Shown: positions 25,997 to 34,768, counted from the stretch's first letter. The stretch is DNA of 64,000 nucleotides from Labilithrix luteola (GCF_001263205.1 NZ_CP012333.1:4007001-4071000); one strand, 5' to 3'. The notes: generated by a model from the letters alone, not told the origin. A program made the numbers and translations.

Positions 25997-26692
25997 TTAG
26001 GGGCTGGGCGCGAGTTCCATGCAGGATCCGGCATCCGGGAAAATTCGTCCCTTTTGTACGATTTTCTCCCGCTCGACCGGGCCCTCGTCGCTCCAGACGA
26101 GACACACCTCGAGGGGCGCTGTTCCTGTCACGCGGAAGGCTCCCGGAAGAGGCACGTCGTTGCCGCACTCGAGCTCCATTCGCGGCGTTTGCGGGTCGAG
26201 CGGGAAGCTGGCCTCGTCGTGCTCGAAGACGACCAGATCGAAGCTCGCGCGCATGCCCGGTGGACAGGTGACGAGGGCCTTGAAGCGCTCGCCGTTCTGA
26301 TAGTGGGCGCCGCCTTCTTCGACGCGGCGCTCGTCTTCCCTCACGAGAGAGAACGCGACGTTGTTGCCTTTGACGCGCGTACCACCCGCGCCCGCGACGT
26401 CTCGCGGGAGCTTGGTGATCGCGAGCACGAGGACCGCCGCAGCCGCGAGTGTACCGGCGATGGCCGATGCGCGACGGAGCACGGTCACGTTGCTCTTCGT
26501 CTTCGCGGTCGCGGGAACGACGAGCGGCGGAAGCTCGCGCCCATCGGCACGGATGCGAGCGAGGCACGCTGTGCAAGCGGGGCAGCTCGAGAGATGCGCT
26601 TCGATCTCGGTCCGCGAAGCTTCGTCGAGCTCGCCGAGCGCATGGCGTTCGAGGCGAAGCCAGGAGATGGGGACGCCGGTGCAGCCGTTCAT
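25997..26692 (-). CDS. Anti-sigma factor with zinc-finger N-terminus
   Basis: 231 aa. Residues 1-50 carry a ZAS-type zinc motif: RHALGELDEASRTEIEAHL with AHLSSCPAC (H-x3-C-x2-C). A transmembrane helix lies about 75-93 (ASAIAGTLAAAAVLVLAI). The C-terminal periplasmic part (about 95-231) contains paired cysteines (ALVTCPPGM, MELECGND, LEVCLVWSD, GSCMELA) and a beta-rich fold. Overlap of four bases (ATGA) with the ECF sigma gene fixes the pair. The membrane topology fits control by regulated proteolysis or by contact with the TonB receptor encoded next. Confidence 0.85.
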   Translation of the reverse strand: MNGCTGVPISWLRLERHALGELDEASRTEIEAHLSSCPACTACLARIRADGRELPPLVVPATAKTKSNVTVLRRASAIAGTLAAAAVLVLAITKLPRDVAGAGGTRVKGNNVAFSLVREDERRVEEGGAHYQNGERFKALVTCPPGMRASFDLVVFEHDEASFPLDPQTPRMELECGNDVPLPGAFRVTGTAPLEVCLVWSDEGPVEREKIVQKGRIFPDAGSCMELAPSP

Positions 26693-27159
26693 GGCGAGAC
26701 CTCCGCGACGTCGGTGAGTGCTCGAATGGCCATCTGAATCTCCTCGAGCTTCTTGCCCACGGTTTTGCGACTGAGTCCGACGAGTGACGCGATCTCGTCT
26801 TGCGTCATGTCGTCGAAGAACCGGTAGAGCAGGATCTCGAGCGATTGCGCCTCGAGCCTGCGTGACAGTTTGAGAAGCACGTCCATGCCGATCACCCGAT
26901 CGTCACACGTCGTGCGACGCGGCCCGGAGACAACCTCCGTTTCGGCCGCCAGGAGTCGCGCACGATTGCGCTCGTCGCGCAGGAACGTGAGGCATCGATT
27001 GGTGAGCGCGCGATAGTAGTAGGGCAGGTCCGTAGGGACGTCTTTGCCGAGCAAATCGACGAAGAGTCCTTGAACGAGATCTTGAGCGTCGGCGCGACTG
27101 CCCAGCATGCGCTCGGCTTTGCGCAAGAGCGCGGGTCCGTAGCGCTGGTAGCTCTCCAT
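26689..27159 (-). CDS. ECF-type RNA polymerase sigma factor
   Basis: 156 aa from ATG 27159, seven bases after the stop of the preceding lipoprotein gene; an upstream ATG at 27216 would overlap that gene and lose the usual N-terminus. Region 2 (MESYQRYGPALLRKAERML, ADAQDLVQGLFVDLLGK) and region 4 (SRRLEAQSLEILLYRFFDDM, TQDEIASLVGLSRKTVGKKLEEI) are complete, with a short linker. The cognate anti-sigma overlaps its 3' end. Likely autoregulated and driving the whole cassette, but I could not find a convincing ECF -35/-10 pair (GGAAC type) before the caspase gene. Confidence 0.9.
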   Translation of the reverse strand: MESYQRYGPALLRKAERMLGSRADAQDLVQGLFVDLLGKDVPTDLPYYYRALTNRCLTFLRDERNRARLLAAETEVVSGPRRTTCDDRVIGMDVLLKLSRRLEAQSLEILLYRFFDDMTQDEIASLVGLSRKTVGKKLEEIQMAIRALTDVAEVSP

Positions 27160-27166
27160 GGTGTGG

Positions 27167-28051
27167 TCACCGGCACTGCCCTTGACGCTGGAGGACCCAG
27201 GGACACGACGGATCATCCACGGAAGGCGTGCAGGCCGGTCCTGCGTCGGGGACGAGGTTGCTGATCGACGTCAGCTCCGCGTTCTGGCACGTGCCGCTCG
27301 TGCAGTCGGCATCGAACAAGCACGCCATGCCGCTCGCGCGATTGTGTGCGCCAGGGTTGCATTGCAGGATCGCGGCGGGCGCCCAAGCTCCCGGCGGAAT
27401 GCTAACGGCCGTCTGCTTGCAGGTGCCGAGTCCGCACGTCGCGTCGGCCTTGCAGCACTCCGCGCAGATGCCACTACAGCACAGGGTCGACGCACACTGG
27501 TCGTCCGAACCGCAGGCCGTCCCCAGCGCCTGATCGTGGAGCTCCAGCGGAGATCCCGTGCAGCGCGTATCGGAGACTGCGCGGATCTCGGCGAGAACGG
27601 CGTGTCCGGTTCCTTTCTTCGAGATGACGAAGCGAATCGCTCCGTAGTTCAGCGGCGCCTTGATCAGGTTCTCGGACACGTGGAAGTCGGTTGCAGCGAT
27701 GGGTTGCTCGACGTCGATCGTGCCATCGGCGTTGAAGTCGACGCCGAGCCACACCTGCGCGCTCGCATCGACGTCGGCCATGGTGGTGAACGCGATGCAC
27801 GTCGGACGTGACGAGGACTTGGAGACTTGCGAGATCACGGTCGGCGTGTCGAGGAGCTCGACGCCGTAGTCGTTCGGGTGCCAGGTCGGCGCCTTGCGCA
27901 CCGAACCTTGCTCCAGTGTCCAGGACGCGAGCTTGTCGCCGTCCCACAACCGGAACGTCGCGTCGTCGATGAGATCGTCGTCGCAGGCGGCGATCGTGCC
28001 TACGAGAAGAATGCCGGCGGTCGCGACGAAGATGCGTGAAGTGCGTTTCAT
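27167..28051 (-). CDS. Cys-rich lipoprotein
   Basis: 294 aa. Lipoprotein signal with lipobox TIAAC (Cys23), then DDDLIDDATF. The first half is a beta-rich domain (FRLWDGDKLASWTLEQGSV, QVWLGVDFNADGTIDV). The second half, from about residue 175, has tight clusters: ACGSDDQCASTLCCSGICAE, CCKADATCGLGTC, ACLFDADCTSGTC, the pattern of dickkopf-like Cys-rich modules frequent in myxobacterial surface proteins. Sits nine bases after the caspase gene and seven before the sigma gene, so it is almost certainly part of the operon. Probably an extracytoplasmic binding or sensing component; ligand unknown. Confidence 0.8.
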   Translation of the reverse strand: MKRTSRIFVATAGILLVGTIAACDDDLIDDATFRLWDGDKLASWTLEQGSVRKAPTWHPNDYGVELLDTPTVISQVSKSSSRPTCIAFTTMADVDASAQVWLGVDFNADGTIDVEQPIAATDFHVSENLIKAPLNYGAIRFVISKKGTGHAVLAEIRAVSDTRCTGSPLELHDQALGTACGSDDQCASTLCCSGICAECCKADATCGLGTCKQTAVSIPPGAWAPAAILQCNPGAHNRASGMACLFDADCTSGTCQNAELTSISNLVPDAGPACTPSVDDPSCPWVLQRQGQCR

Positions 28052-28060
28052 CTCGATACC

Positions 28061-29826
28061 TCAGAAGTAGAAGCGAGCGCCGAAGGGCTCCAAGAACCAG
28101 CCGCCGACGCTGTGCGTTTCGCCGGTGAGCGACCGCATTGCGGGCGCGTAGTCGTACCCAGCTTGGGCGAACATCGCGAAGGCGCTCTTCCGTACCTCGA
28201 AACCCCCGGTTGCTCCGAGGAGCAGGCCGAACTCGGTCTCGTCGTGGCGTTCGGATGGCGCGCTGCGGGCGCTGGTGCTCAGCGTGGTTCGGGCCATGGC
28301 GATGCCCGCGCCGCCCTGCCCGTAAAGCGAGAGTGTCCACGAGTGGGCGCGGCCGACCACGACGACGCTGGCGCGCGCGAAAGCCATGGCGCCGTAGCCT
28401 GCCCAATCGAACTTGTCGACGTTGCCGCTGACGTTGCGCTCGTACGTGTCGGCTCCCAGCGTGTTCAGGCGAACTCCCAACGACACGTTTTCGGTGAACG
28501 CACGCGATGCGGCCGCGGAGATGCGGAAGGTCCCTGGGAGCCACGATTTTCCGCGGTAGCCGAACTCCTCGAGACGCGCGTTGTAAGCGTCGGTCGTGAG
28601 ACCGGCGTAGCCTACAGTGATCTCCGCGCTCCAGGGCGTCTTCGCCGCGGGCCTCGTCGTTGCCGGTACGTCCGGGGGTTGCGATGCGGGCGATTCGACG
28701 CCCTCGGTCTCGCCCTCGCCATCGCCCTTGGCGACGCCGCTTCGTTTCACGTCGTCGCAGAGGCCGAGATCGACGGCCACGACACGATCATCGGCGAGCG
28801 CGAGATTGCACCGGAGGACCTTCCCGTTGGCTCGAATCGTGGCTTCGTAGGCGCCTGCGGCGAAGGCGAGGCGAAGCGGGGCCCCGGGCGCCTTCTGCAC
28901 TTCGGCGGCGACGTTGCCGCTCGGCTTCTGCAAGACGAGGACTTTGCCGTCCATGGCCGCGGGGAGCTCGAGCTGCGAGCGCGCCTCGGCGGGGTACGTC
29001 ACGGGGACGTCGCCCTGACCGGCCAGATCGATGTCGAGCGTGACGTGCTGGGTGCCCACCTGCGTCTGCGACGTCGACGAGAGCGTTCGCCGATAGGCGT
29101 AGCGATAGGCTTCGTCGAGCGAGACCCGACCGTCGCTGTCCGCATCTGCCGCGCCACGGAGCGCGGTGATCAGGTGATGGGTGAAGTACGAGCCTTTGAG
29201 CTCGTCGGATTCTTGCGAGAGCTCCTGCCCGGAGCTCGAGGCCATCACGGCGATGCCCTTCGTGGTGAGGCGTGACACCGAGTTGAACGAGAAGTCCGCC
29301 GCGGGCTCGGCGCCTTTGACGCGCGCGAACTGACCCGACTGACACGCATCGAGGATGACGAGCGTCAGCGTCGTCGGGATTTGACGGAGCTTGTCGCGCA
29401 ACTGGGCGATGGCGAGCTCGTCGCCGCCGAGGCTGAACGAGTTCGCCTTCGCGTGTCCCGAGTAATAGAAGACGAGCACCGCCTGCTCGCCCTTGCGCGC
29501 GTGCTCCTGCATCTTGCGCGTGACGTCGTCGACGGCCGACAAGATCGCGGCGCTCGTCGGCTTGGTCAGCACCTGGAGATCGGACGTGCCGTAGCGACCA
29601 AGCTGGCGAAGGACTTCCGCCATGCGCCGCGCGTCGTCTTCGGCGTAGCGAAGGGGCTGTTGCCCGGCGCCACCGGCGTTGTTGCCGATCAAGATGCCGT
29701 ACGCATGGGGATGCGGCACGCTGGCCGTCGCGGGAGGAGATTCCGCATGGGCCGGCCGGACCCCGCCGAAGAGCACGGCGCCCCGAGCGCGCACGCGCCT
29801 ACCGTCTTTCGAAGTGAAGCTCTCAT
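28061..29826 (-). CDS. Caspase-like (C14) protease with EF-hand and C-terminal barrel, signal peptide frameshifted
   Basis: The uninterrupted frame starts at GTG 29794 (577 aa) but has only the end of a signal peptide (VLFGGVRPAHAE). A second frame from ATG 29826 supplies the beginning (MRASLRKTVGACALG); one extra base in the C-run 29781-29784 would join them into a normal 40-residue or shorter signal. Numbered from GTG 29794, the peptidase C14 fold has HAYGILIGNN (about 30-39), His114 in YYSGHA and Cys151 in LDACQSG, so the His/Cys dyad is present. ADADSDGRVSLDEA is an EF-hand-like loop. From about 390 the sequence is a beta-barrel-like domain ending in EPFGARFYF, a terminal Phe as in outer-membrane proteins. 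Hence a secreted, membrane-anchored caspase homologue. First gene of the cassette. Confidence 0.8.
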
Positions 29827-29967
29827 TTCCGTCGGGTCGTTAACTCGTGACTCGCGATCCTTGGGAAGGCGAGGCCGAGTTTTTCTCGGTCGACCGGTTT
29901 TTTTCGGGGCTCGCCGTCGTCGCCGGTGACCCTCGCCGTGCCATCCGCCCTCTGATAGGACCAGGCC

Positions 29968-30426
29968 ATGATCGAAAGCGGCCAAAAACTCCCCGAGTTT
30001 TCCCTCCAGAACCAGGATGGTGTGACCCGCGACAACGCGAGTTACGCGGGCAAGTGGCTCGTTCTCTACGTGTATCCGAAGGACGACACTCCGGGCTGCA
30101 CCATCCAGGGGAAGTCGTTCACGGCCACGAAGTCGGATTTCGACGCGGCGAACGCCGTGGTCGTGGGCCTGAGCGCCGACGACGTCGCCTCCCACAAGTC
30201 CTTCTGCAACAAGTTCTCGTTCACCATCGAGCTTCTCGCCGATCCCGACACCAAGCTGCTGAACACGCTGAAGGTCGGTCAGTCCGAGTGGAAGGGCACG
30301 ATGTATTGGGATCGCTCGACGTTCCTCGTCGATCCGAGCGGCGTCGTTCGAAAGACCTACGCCAAGGTCGATCCCAACGGTCACGAGCAGACCGTGCTCG
30401 CGGACATCAAGAAGCTCTCTTCCTGA
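29968..30426 (+). CDS. bcp: Thioredoxin-dependent peroxiredoxin (Bcp/PrxQ)
   Basis: 152 aa. Reduces hydrogen peroxide and organic hydroperoxides with thioredoxin as donor. PKDDTPGCTIQGK holds the peroxidatic cysteine with the Pro/Thr of the active site (PxxxTxxC); a second Cys in HKSFCNKF is not at the usual +5 position of PrxQ, so the protein may be of the atypical or 1-Cys type. Other signatures: KLPEFSLQNQDG, GKWLVLYVYPKDD, RSTFLVDPSGVVRKTYAKV. Length fits (about 150-160 aa). Divergent from the caspase gene and followed by a strong terminator. Confidence 0.95.
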   Translation: MIESGQKLPEFSLQNQDGVTRDNASYAGKWLVLYVYPKDDTPGCTIQGKSFTATKSDFDAANAVVVGLSADDVASHKSFCNKFSFTIELLADPDTKLLNTLKVGQSEWKGTMYWDRSTFLVDPSGVVRKTYAKVDPNGHEQTVLADIKKLSS

Positions 30427-30444
30427 TTCACGCGAGACAAATGC

Positions 30445-30485
30445 AGAAAGCCCCGCGAGCCACGAAGGCTGCGGGGCTTTTCTTT
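30445..30485. terminator. Bidirectional Rho-independent terminator
   Basis: Stem AAAGCCCCGC (30447-30456) with GCGGGGCTTT (30471-30480), extended by inner AGCC/GGCT, and T-rich sequence on both strands (TTTTCTTT rightwards, AAAG/TTTCTGC leftwards). It separates convergent bcp and the aldolase gene. The best terminator in the window. Confidence 0.9.
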
Positions 30486-30503
30486 CAGGCGCGGTGAGTC
30501 AGC

Positions 30504-31442
30504 TCACTTCGCCTTGCGGAAGATCTCCATGACGTCCTGGAGGAGCTTCACGGCTTCCGCCTTCGGGCGCTGGAACGCGTTGCGGCCCATGATGGAGCCA
30601 AACGCGCCGCCCTCGGCGAGGCCACGCACCTCTTCGAGAACCGCCGGCGTGTCCTTCGCCTCGCCACCCGAGAAGATGACGATGCGCTTGCCGTTGAATG
30701 CGCTCTGCACGCAGTGACGGGTGCGGTCGGCGAGGGTCTTGATCGGGATGTTGTACTTCTCGAAGACCTTCTTCGCCTCGGGCTGCTCGAGGTGCTCCTT
30801 CGGCGGCTTGATCTTGATGATGTGCGCGCCGAGCTGCGCCGCGATCTGCGCCGCGTACGCCGCGACGTCGACCGCCGTCTCGCCGTCCTTCGAGAGGCCG
30901 GCGCCACGCGGGTAGGCCCAGACGACGGTGGGGATGCCCACGTCCTTCGCCTCGGCGATCAGCTCGCGAAGGTCCTCGTACATCTGGTTGCGGAGGCCCG
31001 AGCCCGGGTAGATCGTGTAACCGATGGCGGCGCAGCCAAGACGCAGTGCGTCTTGAACGGAGCCCGTCACCGCGCTGCACGGCTGGTCGACCTTCGCGAG
31101 CGTGTCCGAGTTGTTCAGCTTGAGGATGAGCGGGATCTGGCCGGCGTAGCGGTCCGCGACGGCCTCGAGGAAGCCGAGCGGCGCGGCGTACGCGTTGCAG
31201 CCCGCGTCGATGGCGAGCTGAACGTGGTAGTCGGGGTCGTACGCCTCGGGGTTCGGCGCGAACGAACGCGCGGGGCCGTGCTCGAAGCCCTGGTCGACCG
31301 GCAGGATGACCATCTTGCCCGTTCCAGCGAGCGAGCCGTGGTTCAACATGCGGGCGAGGTTCGCCTTCACGCCGGGGCTGTCGGACCCGTACCAGGAAAG
31401 GATCTGCTTCACTCGGTCGGTCTGATGAATGGGCGCGGACAT
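30504..31442 (-). CDS. fbaB: Class I fructose-bisphosphate aldolase (FbaB/DhnA type)
   Basis: 312 aa from ATG 31442, with GAGGAG about ten bases upstream. Cleaves fructose-1,6-bisphosphate to triose phosphates through a Schiff base. Signatures: ILPVDQGFEHGPARSF, KLNNSDTL, AHIIKIKPP (Schiff-base Lys is expected here), IVIFSGGEAKD and GSIMGRNAFQR (phosphate-binding). No zinc-binding His pattern of class II. Faces the class I fructose bisphosphatase divergently across 280 bases, pairing the glycolytic and gluconeogenic steps around one metabolite. Its 3' end is insulated by the terminator shared with bcp. The gene uses a standard Shine-Dalgarno start, unlike several neighbours. Confidence 0.93.
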   Translation of the reverse strand: MSAPIHQTDRVKQILSWYGSDSPGVKANLARMLNHGSLAGTGKMVILPVDQGFEHGPARSFAPNPEAYDPDYHVQLAIDAGCNAYAAPLGFLEAVADRYAGQIPLILKLNNSDTLAKVDQPCSAVTGSVQDALRLGCAAIGYTIYPGSGLRNQMYEDLRELIAEAKDVGIPTVVWAYPRGAGLSKDGETAVDVAAYAAQIAAQLGAHIIKIKPPKEHLEQPEAKKVFEKYNIPIKTLADRTRHCVQSAFNGKRIVIFSGGEAKDTPAVLEEVRGLAEGGAFGSIMGRNAFQRPKAEAVKLLQDVMEIFRKAK

Positions 31443-31722
31443 CGTGGCTACTCCTCGGTGGAACGGTAGGCTTCTGGGCCGTATGGGCGGTATGGGCCCG
31501 GTGTGGTCGTGGTTAGGCCGCGACGGTGACGGCCCGGAAAGTAGGGGGAGGCTAGTCGCCGTGCGGGGTGGGATCAACGCCCGAACGGTGTAGACGGCGG
31601 TGCATCTCTTCGCCGCGCCGGCCACAGCGCCGCAGAATACCCAATTCCGTCACTCCTAAATGAGTGTCGCGCTTGCAGCTTGCGGAGAGGGGCGCCTTCG
31701 ACGACAACCTGCGGACTTCATC

Positions 31723-32793
31723 ATGGCCGAAAGCAGCAGCATTCCGTCGATTCGTCCCGCACACGTCGTCGGCACAACGCTCCGTGAGCACGTGCTTCAA
31801 GACATGCACGCGGCGCCTGGCGCAACGGGCGAGTTCACGTCGCTCCTCAACCACATCTCGCTCGCGATCCGCATCATCAACTCGCGTGTTCGCGCCGCGG
31901 GTCTCGCGGGTCTTCTCGGCTACACGGGCGAGACGAACGTGCAGGGCGAGGCGGTGCAGAAGCTCGACGCGTTCTCGAACGAAGTCCTGCTCAACGTCCT
32001 CGATCGAAGCGGCCACTGCGGTCTCATCGGAAGCGAAGAGCTCGACGACGCGCAGATCAACAACAACCACGCGAAGTACGTGGTGCTCTTCGACCCGCTC
32101 GACGGCTCGAGCAACATCGACACGAACGTCGGCATCGGCACCATCTTCGCCGTCCTCCGTCGCTCGGAGCCGAAGCTCACGCGCCCGAACCTCGCCGATG
32201 CACTCCGTCCGGGTCGCGAGATCGTGGCCGCGGGTTACGTGCTCTACGGTCCGTCGACGGTCTTCGTGCTCTCCACCGGACAGGGCACGCACGGCTTCAC
32301 GCTCGACCCGGCCATCGGCGAGTTCTTCCTCTCGCACCCCGACATCCGCGTGCCCGCGCGTGGCAGTTGCTTCTCGGTCAACGAGGGGAACTTCTCGCGT
32401 TGGTCGCCGGAGATTCAGAACTGGGCGCGTTGGATCAAGGGCGAAGACTCGACGGTCATCGTGCCCTCCGAAGGCGCCGAGCCCCTCAAGACGCCGTACG
32501 GCGCGCGCTACGTCGGCTCGCTCGTGGCCGACGCGCATCGCACGCTCATCAAGGGCGGCATCTTCGCGTACCCGGCGGACTCGAAGAGCAAGAACGGCAA
32601 GCTCCGTCTTCTCTACGAAGCCAACCCGATGGCGTTCCTCTTCGAGCAAGCGGGCGGTATGGCCACGAACGGCAAGGACCGCATCCTCGAGATCATGCCC
32701 ACCGAGCTCCACCAGCGCGTGCCGCTCGTTCTCGGGTCGCGCGACGACGTCAGCGTGTTTCGTCAGTTCGTGACCGGCGAACGCGTCAAATAA
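31723..32793 (+). CDS. fbp: Class I fructose-1,6-bisphosphatase
   Basis: 356 aa from ATG 31723; an upstream ATG at 31660 would add 21 residues with no family match. Removes the 1-phosphate of fructose-1,6-bisphosphate in gluconeogenesis. The metal- and substrate-binding motif VVLFDPLDGSSNIDTNVGIGTIF is intact, with the preceding GSEEL supplying Glu ligands, and RYVGSLVADAHRTLIKGGIF plus LRLLYEANPMAFLFEQAGG near the C-terminus. AMP-site residues of the mammalian enzyme are not evident. Length is slightly above the common 330-340 aa. A strong hairpin follows the stop codon. Confidence 0.95.
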   Translation: MAESSSIPSIRPAHVVGTTLREHVLQDMHAAPGATGEFTSLLNHISLAIRIINSRVRAAGLAGLLGYTGETNVQGEAVQKLDAFSNEVLLNVLDRSGHCGLIGSEELDDAQINNNHAKYVVLFDPLDGSSNIDTNVGIGTIFAVLRRSEPKLTRPNLADALRPGREIVAAGYVLYGPSTVFVLSTGQGTHGFTLDPAIGEFFLSHPDIRVPARGSCFSVNEGNFSRWSPEIQNWARWIKGEDSTVIVPSEGAEPLKTPYGARYVGSLVADAHRTLIKGGIFAYPADSKSKNGKLRLLYEANPMAFLFEQAGGMATNGKDRILEIMPTELHQRVPLVLGSRDDVSVFRQFVTGERVK

Positions 32794-32816
32794 TTCAGGT
32801 CGCAAGCTCGTCCACA

Positions 32817-32867
32817 CGCCCGGGACGGCTCTCGCCAGCGCGAGAGGCTCTCCCGGGCGAGTCTTTT
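32817..32867 (+). terminator. Rho-independent terminator after fbp
   Basis: CGCCCGGGA (32817-32825) pairs with TCCCGGGCG (32851-32859), nine perfect pairs, with inner CTCTCG/CGAGAG stem; TCTTTTG follows. Clear terminator for fbp, 24 bases after the stop. Confidence 0.8.
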
Positions 32868-32897
32868 GCTGCTCGGACGAAATCGCTACACTCGCGG

Positions 32898-33938
32898 GTG
32901 AGCGCGAGGCACGACACGTTGGTTCGATTCTTCGTCGTGCCCATTCTGATCGCGGGCGCCGGCCTCGCCGGTCTCCTTGGGGCGCAGGACGCGTTTGGCC
33001 AGGAGAATGCGCCGCGAACGGAGCAAGTGCCCATCGTCGTGCGGACGGTCGAGCATCTCCACGCGCGGTGCCCGACGAGTCCGCCCCTTCTCGAGCGGCT
33101 CACGGCGCGGCTCGATCGCGTTCGCGAGGCCAGGCCCGGTGAGCCCGCCGTGCGCGTCGAAATACGCGTCGAAGAACACGGTGATTTGAGCTCGGGAAAG
33201 CTCACGCTCGGCGTCGGCGCGGAGCGGGCAGAGCGCGAAGCGTCGTCGCCTTCGTGCGAGGAGGTCATCGCCGCGCTCGCCGTCATGGCGGCCATCGGTC
33301 TCGACGAGAACGTTCCTCCCGTCGAGGAGCCGCCACCTTCTCCGCCGCCGCCAACCGTGGCGATGCAGCCGAGTGCTGGGAAGGCGCCGCCGAGAGCGCC
33401 GGTTGCGGCGGAACCTCCTCGCGCCGCCGTGATGACCGTCTCTCTCGGAACGGGCGTCCAAAGCTCTACCAATCGCGCGCTCGTGGTGATGCCCACGCTC
33501 TTCGGCGAGATCGGATGGCGAACGGCCGTCGCGCCGTCGCTGCGGATTGGTGTAGGACGCAGCTTTTCGCACACCTTCTCGACGTCGCGCGGCGGCGCGA
33601 GCGTTCAGTGGACCGAGGCGATCGTCGACGCGTGCTCCGAGTTCCTTCGCGGTGGCGACTTCCACGGGGGCGTGTGCGCGACCGGTGAGGTCGGTCAGCT
33701 CCGCGCCGAGGTGGAGCCGCCCCTTCATTTTCCCGCTCAATCGCGGTGGTGGGTCACGGCGGGAGCCTCGGCGCGTGTCGCCTGGCAGTTCCATCCCCGC
33801 CTGTCGCTCGAGGTGAGCGGAGGCGCGCGGATGCCCATCGTCGCCGACCGCCTCTTCTTCGAGCCGAATACCGAGGTTTACGACGCTCCGGCGATCATCG
33901 GGTTCTTCGGGGCGGCGTTCGTCGCACGGCTGCGCTGA
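32898..33938 (+). CDS. Secreted protein with Pro-rich linker and barrel-like C-terminus
   Basis: 346 aa from GTG 32898, which lies five bases after TACACT. Signal peptide about residues 10-35 (FFVVPILIAGAGLAGLLGAQDAFGQ). A globular N-domain follows (VRTVEHLHARCPTSPPLL, VRVEIRVEEHGDL, SPSCEEVIAALAVMAAIGL), then a Pro-rich spacer (VEEPPPSPPPPTVAM) and from about 185 a beta-rich segment with regular Gly/aromatic alternation (LFGEIGWRTAVAPSLRIGVGRSF, RWWVTAGASARVAWQFHPRLSLEV) ending in AAFVARLR. The layout is common in Polyangiales outer-membrane proteins. Function unknown; no close operon partner. Confidence 0.72.
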   Translation: MSARHDTLVRFFVVPILIAGAGLAGLLGAQDAFGQENAPRTEQVPIVVRTVEHLHARCPTSPPLLERLTARLDRVREARPGEPAVRVEIRVEEHGDLSSGKLTLGVGAERAEREASSPSCEEVIAALAVMAAIGLDENVPPVEEPPPSPPPPTVAMQPSAGKAPPRAPVAAEPPRAAVMTVSLGTGVQSSTNRALVVMPTLFGEIGWRTAVAPSLRIGVGRSFSHTFSTSRGGASVQWTEAIVDACSEFLRGGDFHGGVCATGEVGQLRAEVEPPLHFPAQSRWWVTAGASARVAWQFHPRLSLEVSGGARMPIVADRLFFEPNTEVYDAPAIIGFFGAAFVARLR

Positions 33939-34036
33939 TCGCGCGCGCCCGATCGAAGCTCGACCGCCTGACCACGGCGGCGCCCGGAAATGACTCAGCG
34001 CTCGTGGACGATTTCGGGATCGCGATGCGTCGCTGA

Positions 34037-34714
34037 TCAGACGCCCTGCGTGTCGGGCGCCCAGATGTACTTGTGCATCTGGAGCTGCACGCGGACGGGC
34101 AGGGCGTCTTCGAGGACCCAGGTGACGAGCTGCTTGGGAAGCAGCTTGCCGAAGACCGTGCTCGCGAGAAGGTTCGGCGTGCGCGACGGCAGCTCGCGCG
34201 AGCGAATGGCGTCGCGCATCCACTCGTAGTCTTCGCGGCTGGCGAGCACGAACTTGATCTCGTCGCGCGGTCCGATGTGCTCGAGGTTCGACCAGCGATT
34301 CCGCTTCGACTCGCCCGAACCTGGCGCCTTGAGGTCCATGATCTTGTGGACGCGAGGGTCCACCTGCGAGACGTCGGCCTCGCCACTGGTCTCGACCAGC
34401 ACCGTGCGCCCTGCATCGCAGAGCTCGGTCATGAGCCGGAAGACGGCGGGCTGGAGCAAGGGTTCGCCGCCGGTGAGCTCGACGAGCTTCGTTCCGGTGG
34501 CGAGGGCCTTCGCGAGCACGTCCGTGCGGGGCATGCGCGTGCCGCCGTAAAAGGCCTGGGTGGTGTCGCACCAGCTGCAGCGGAGGTTGCAGCCCGTCGT
34601 CCGCACGAAGGTGCACGGGAGCCCGGCGAAGGTCGATTCGCCCTGGATGCTCGCGTAGATCTCGTGAATGACGAGAGTGTCTTCCTTGGACAAAGCGCGC
34701 TGCATGTAGCACAT
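34037..34714 (-). CDS. queE: 7-carboxy-7-deazaguanine synthase (QueE)
   Basis: 225 aa from ATG 34714 (GGAG about ten bases upstream); ATG 34705 and TTG 34768 are alternatives. Radical SAM ring-contraction step of queuosine/deazapurine synthesis: converts carboxytetrahydropterin to CDG. Signatures: EIYASIQGES (QueE hallmark), TGCNLRCSWCDT (C-x3-C-x2-C cluster), LVELTGGEPLLQ, VLVETSGE and IMDLKAPGSGE. Length normal. No queC, queD or queF next to it. Preceded on the same strand by a small membrane protein gene. Confidence 0.94.
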   Translation of the reverse strand: MCYMQRALSKEDTLVIHEIYASIQGESTFAGLPCTFVRTTGCNLRCSWCDTTQAFYGGTRMPRTDVLAKALATGTKLVELTGGEPLLQPAVFRLMTELCDAGRTVLVETSGEADVSQVDPRVHKIMDLKAPGSGESKRNRWSNLEHIGPRDEIKFVLASREDYEWMRDAIRSRELPSRTPNLLASTVFGKLLPKQLVTWVLEDALPVRVQLQMHKYIWAPDTQGV

Positions 34715-34768
34715 CGCCAGCCGCTCCGCCGTTTTCGGGCGGCCGGGCTGCGGGCGGGCTTCGTGCAA

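Noticed and set aside
27160..27216. Upstream start for the ECF sigma factor at 27216
   Set aside because: It would overlap the end of the Cys-rich lipoprotein gene and add residues not expected before sigma region 2; ATG 27159 lies neatly after the stop.
31552..32817. 421-codon open frame antisense to fbp
   Set aside because: Shadow of a well-conserved enzyme gene; it would also run through the terminator after fbp.
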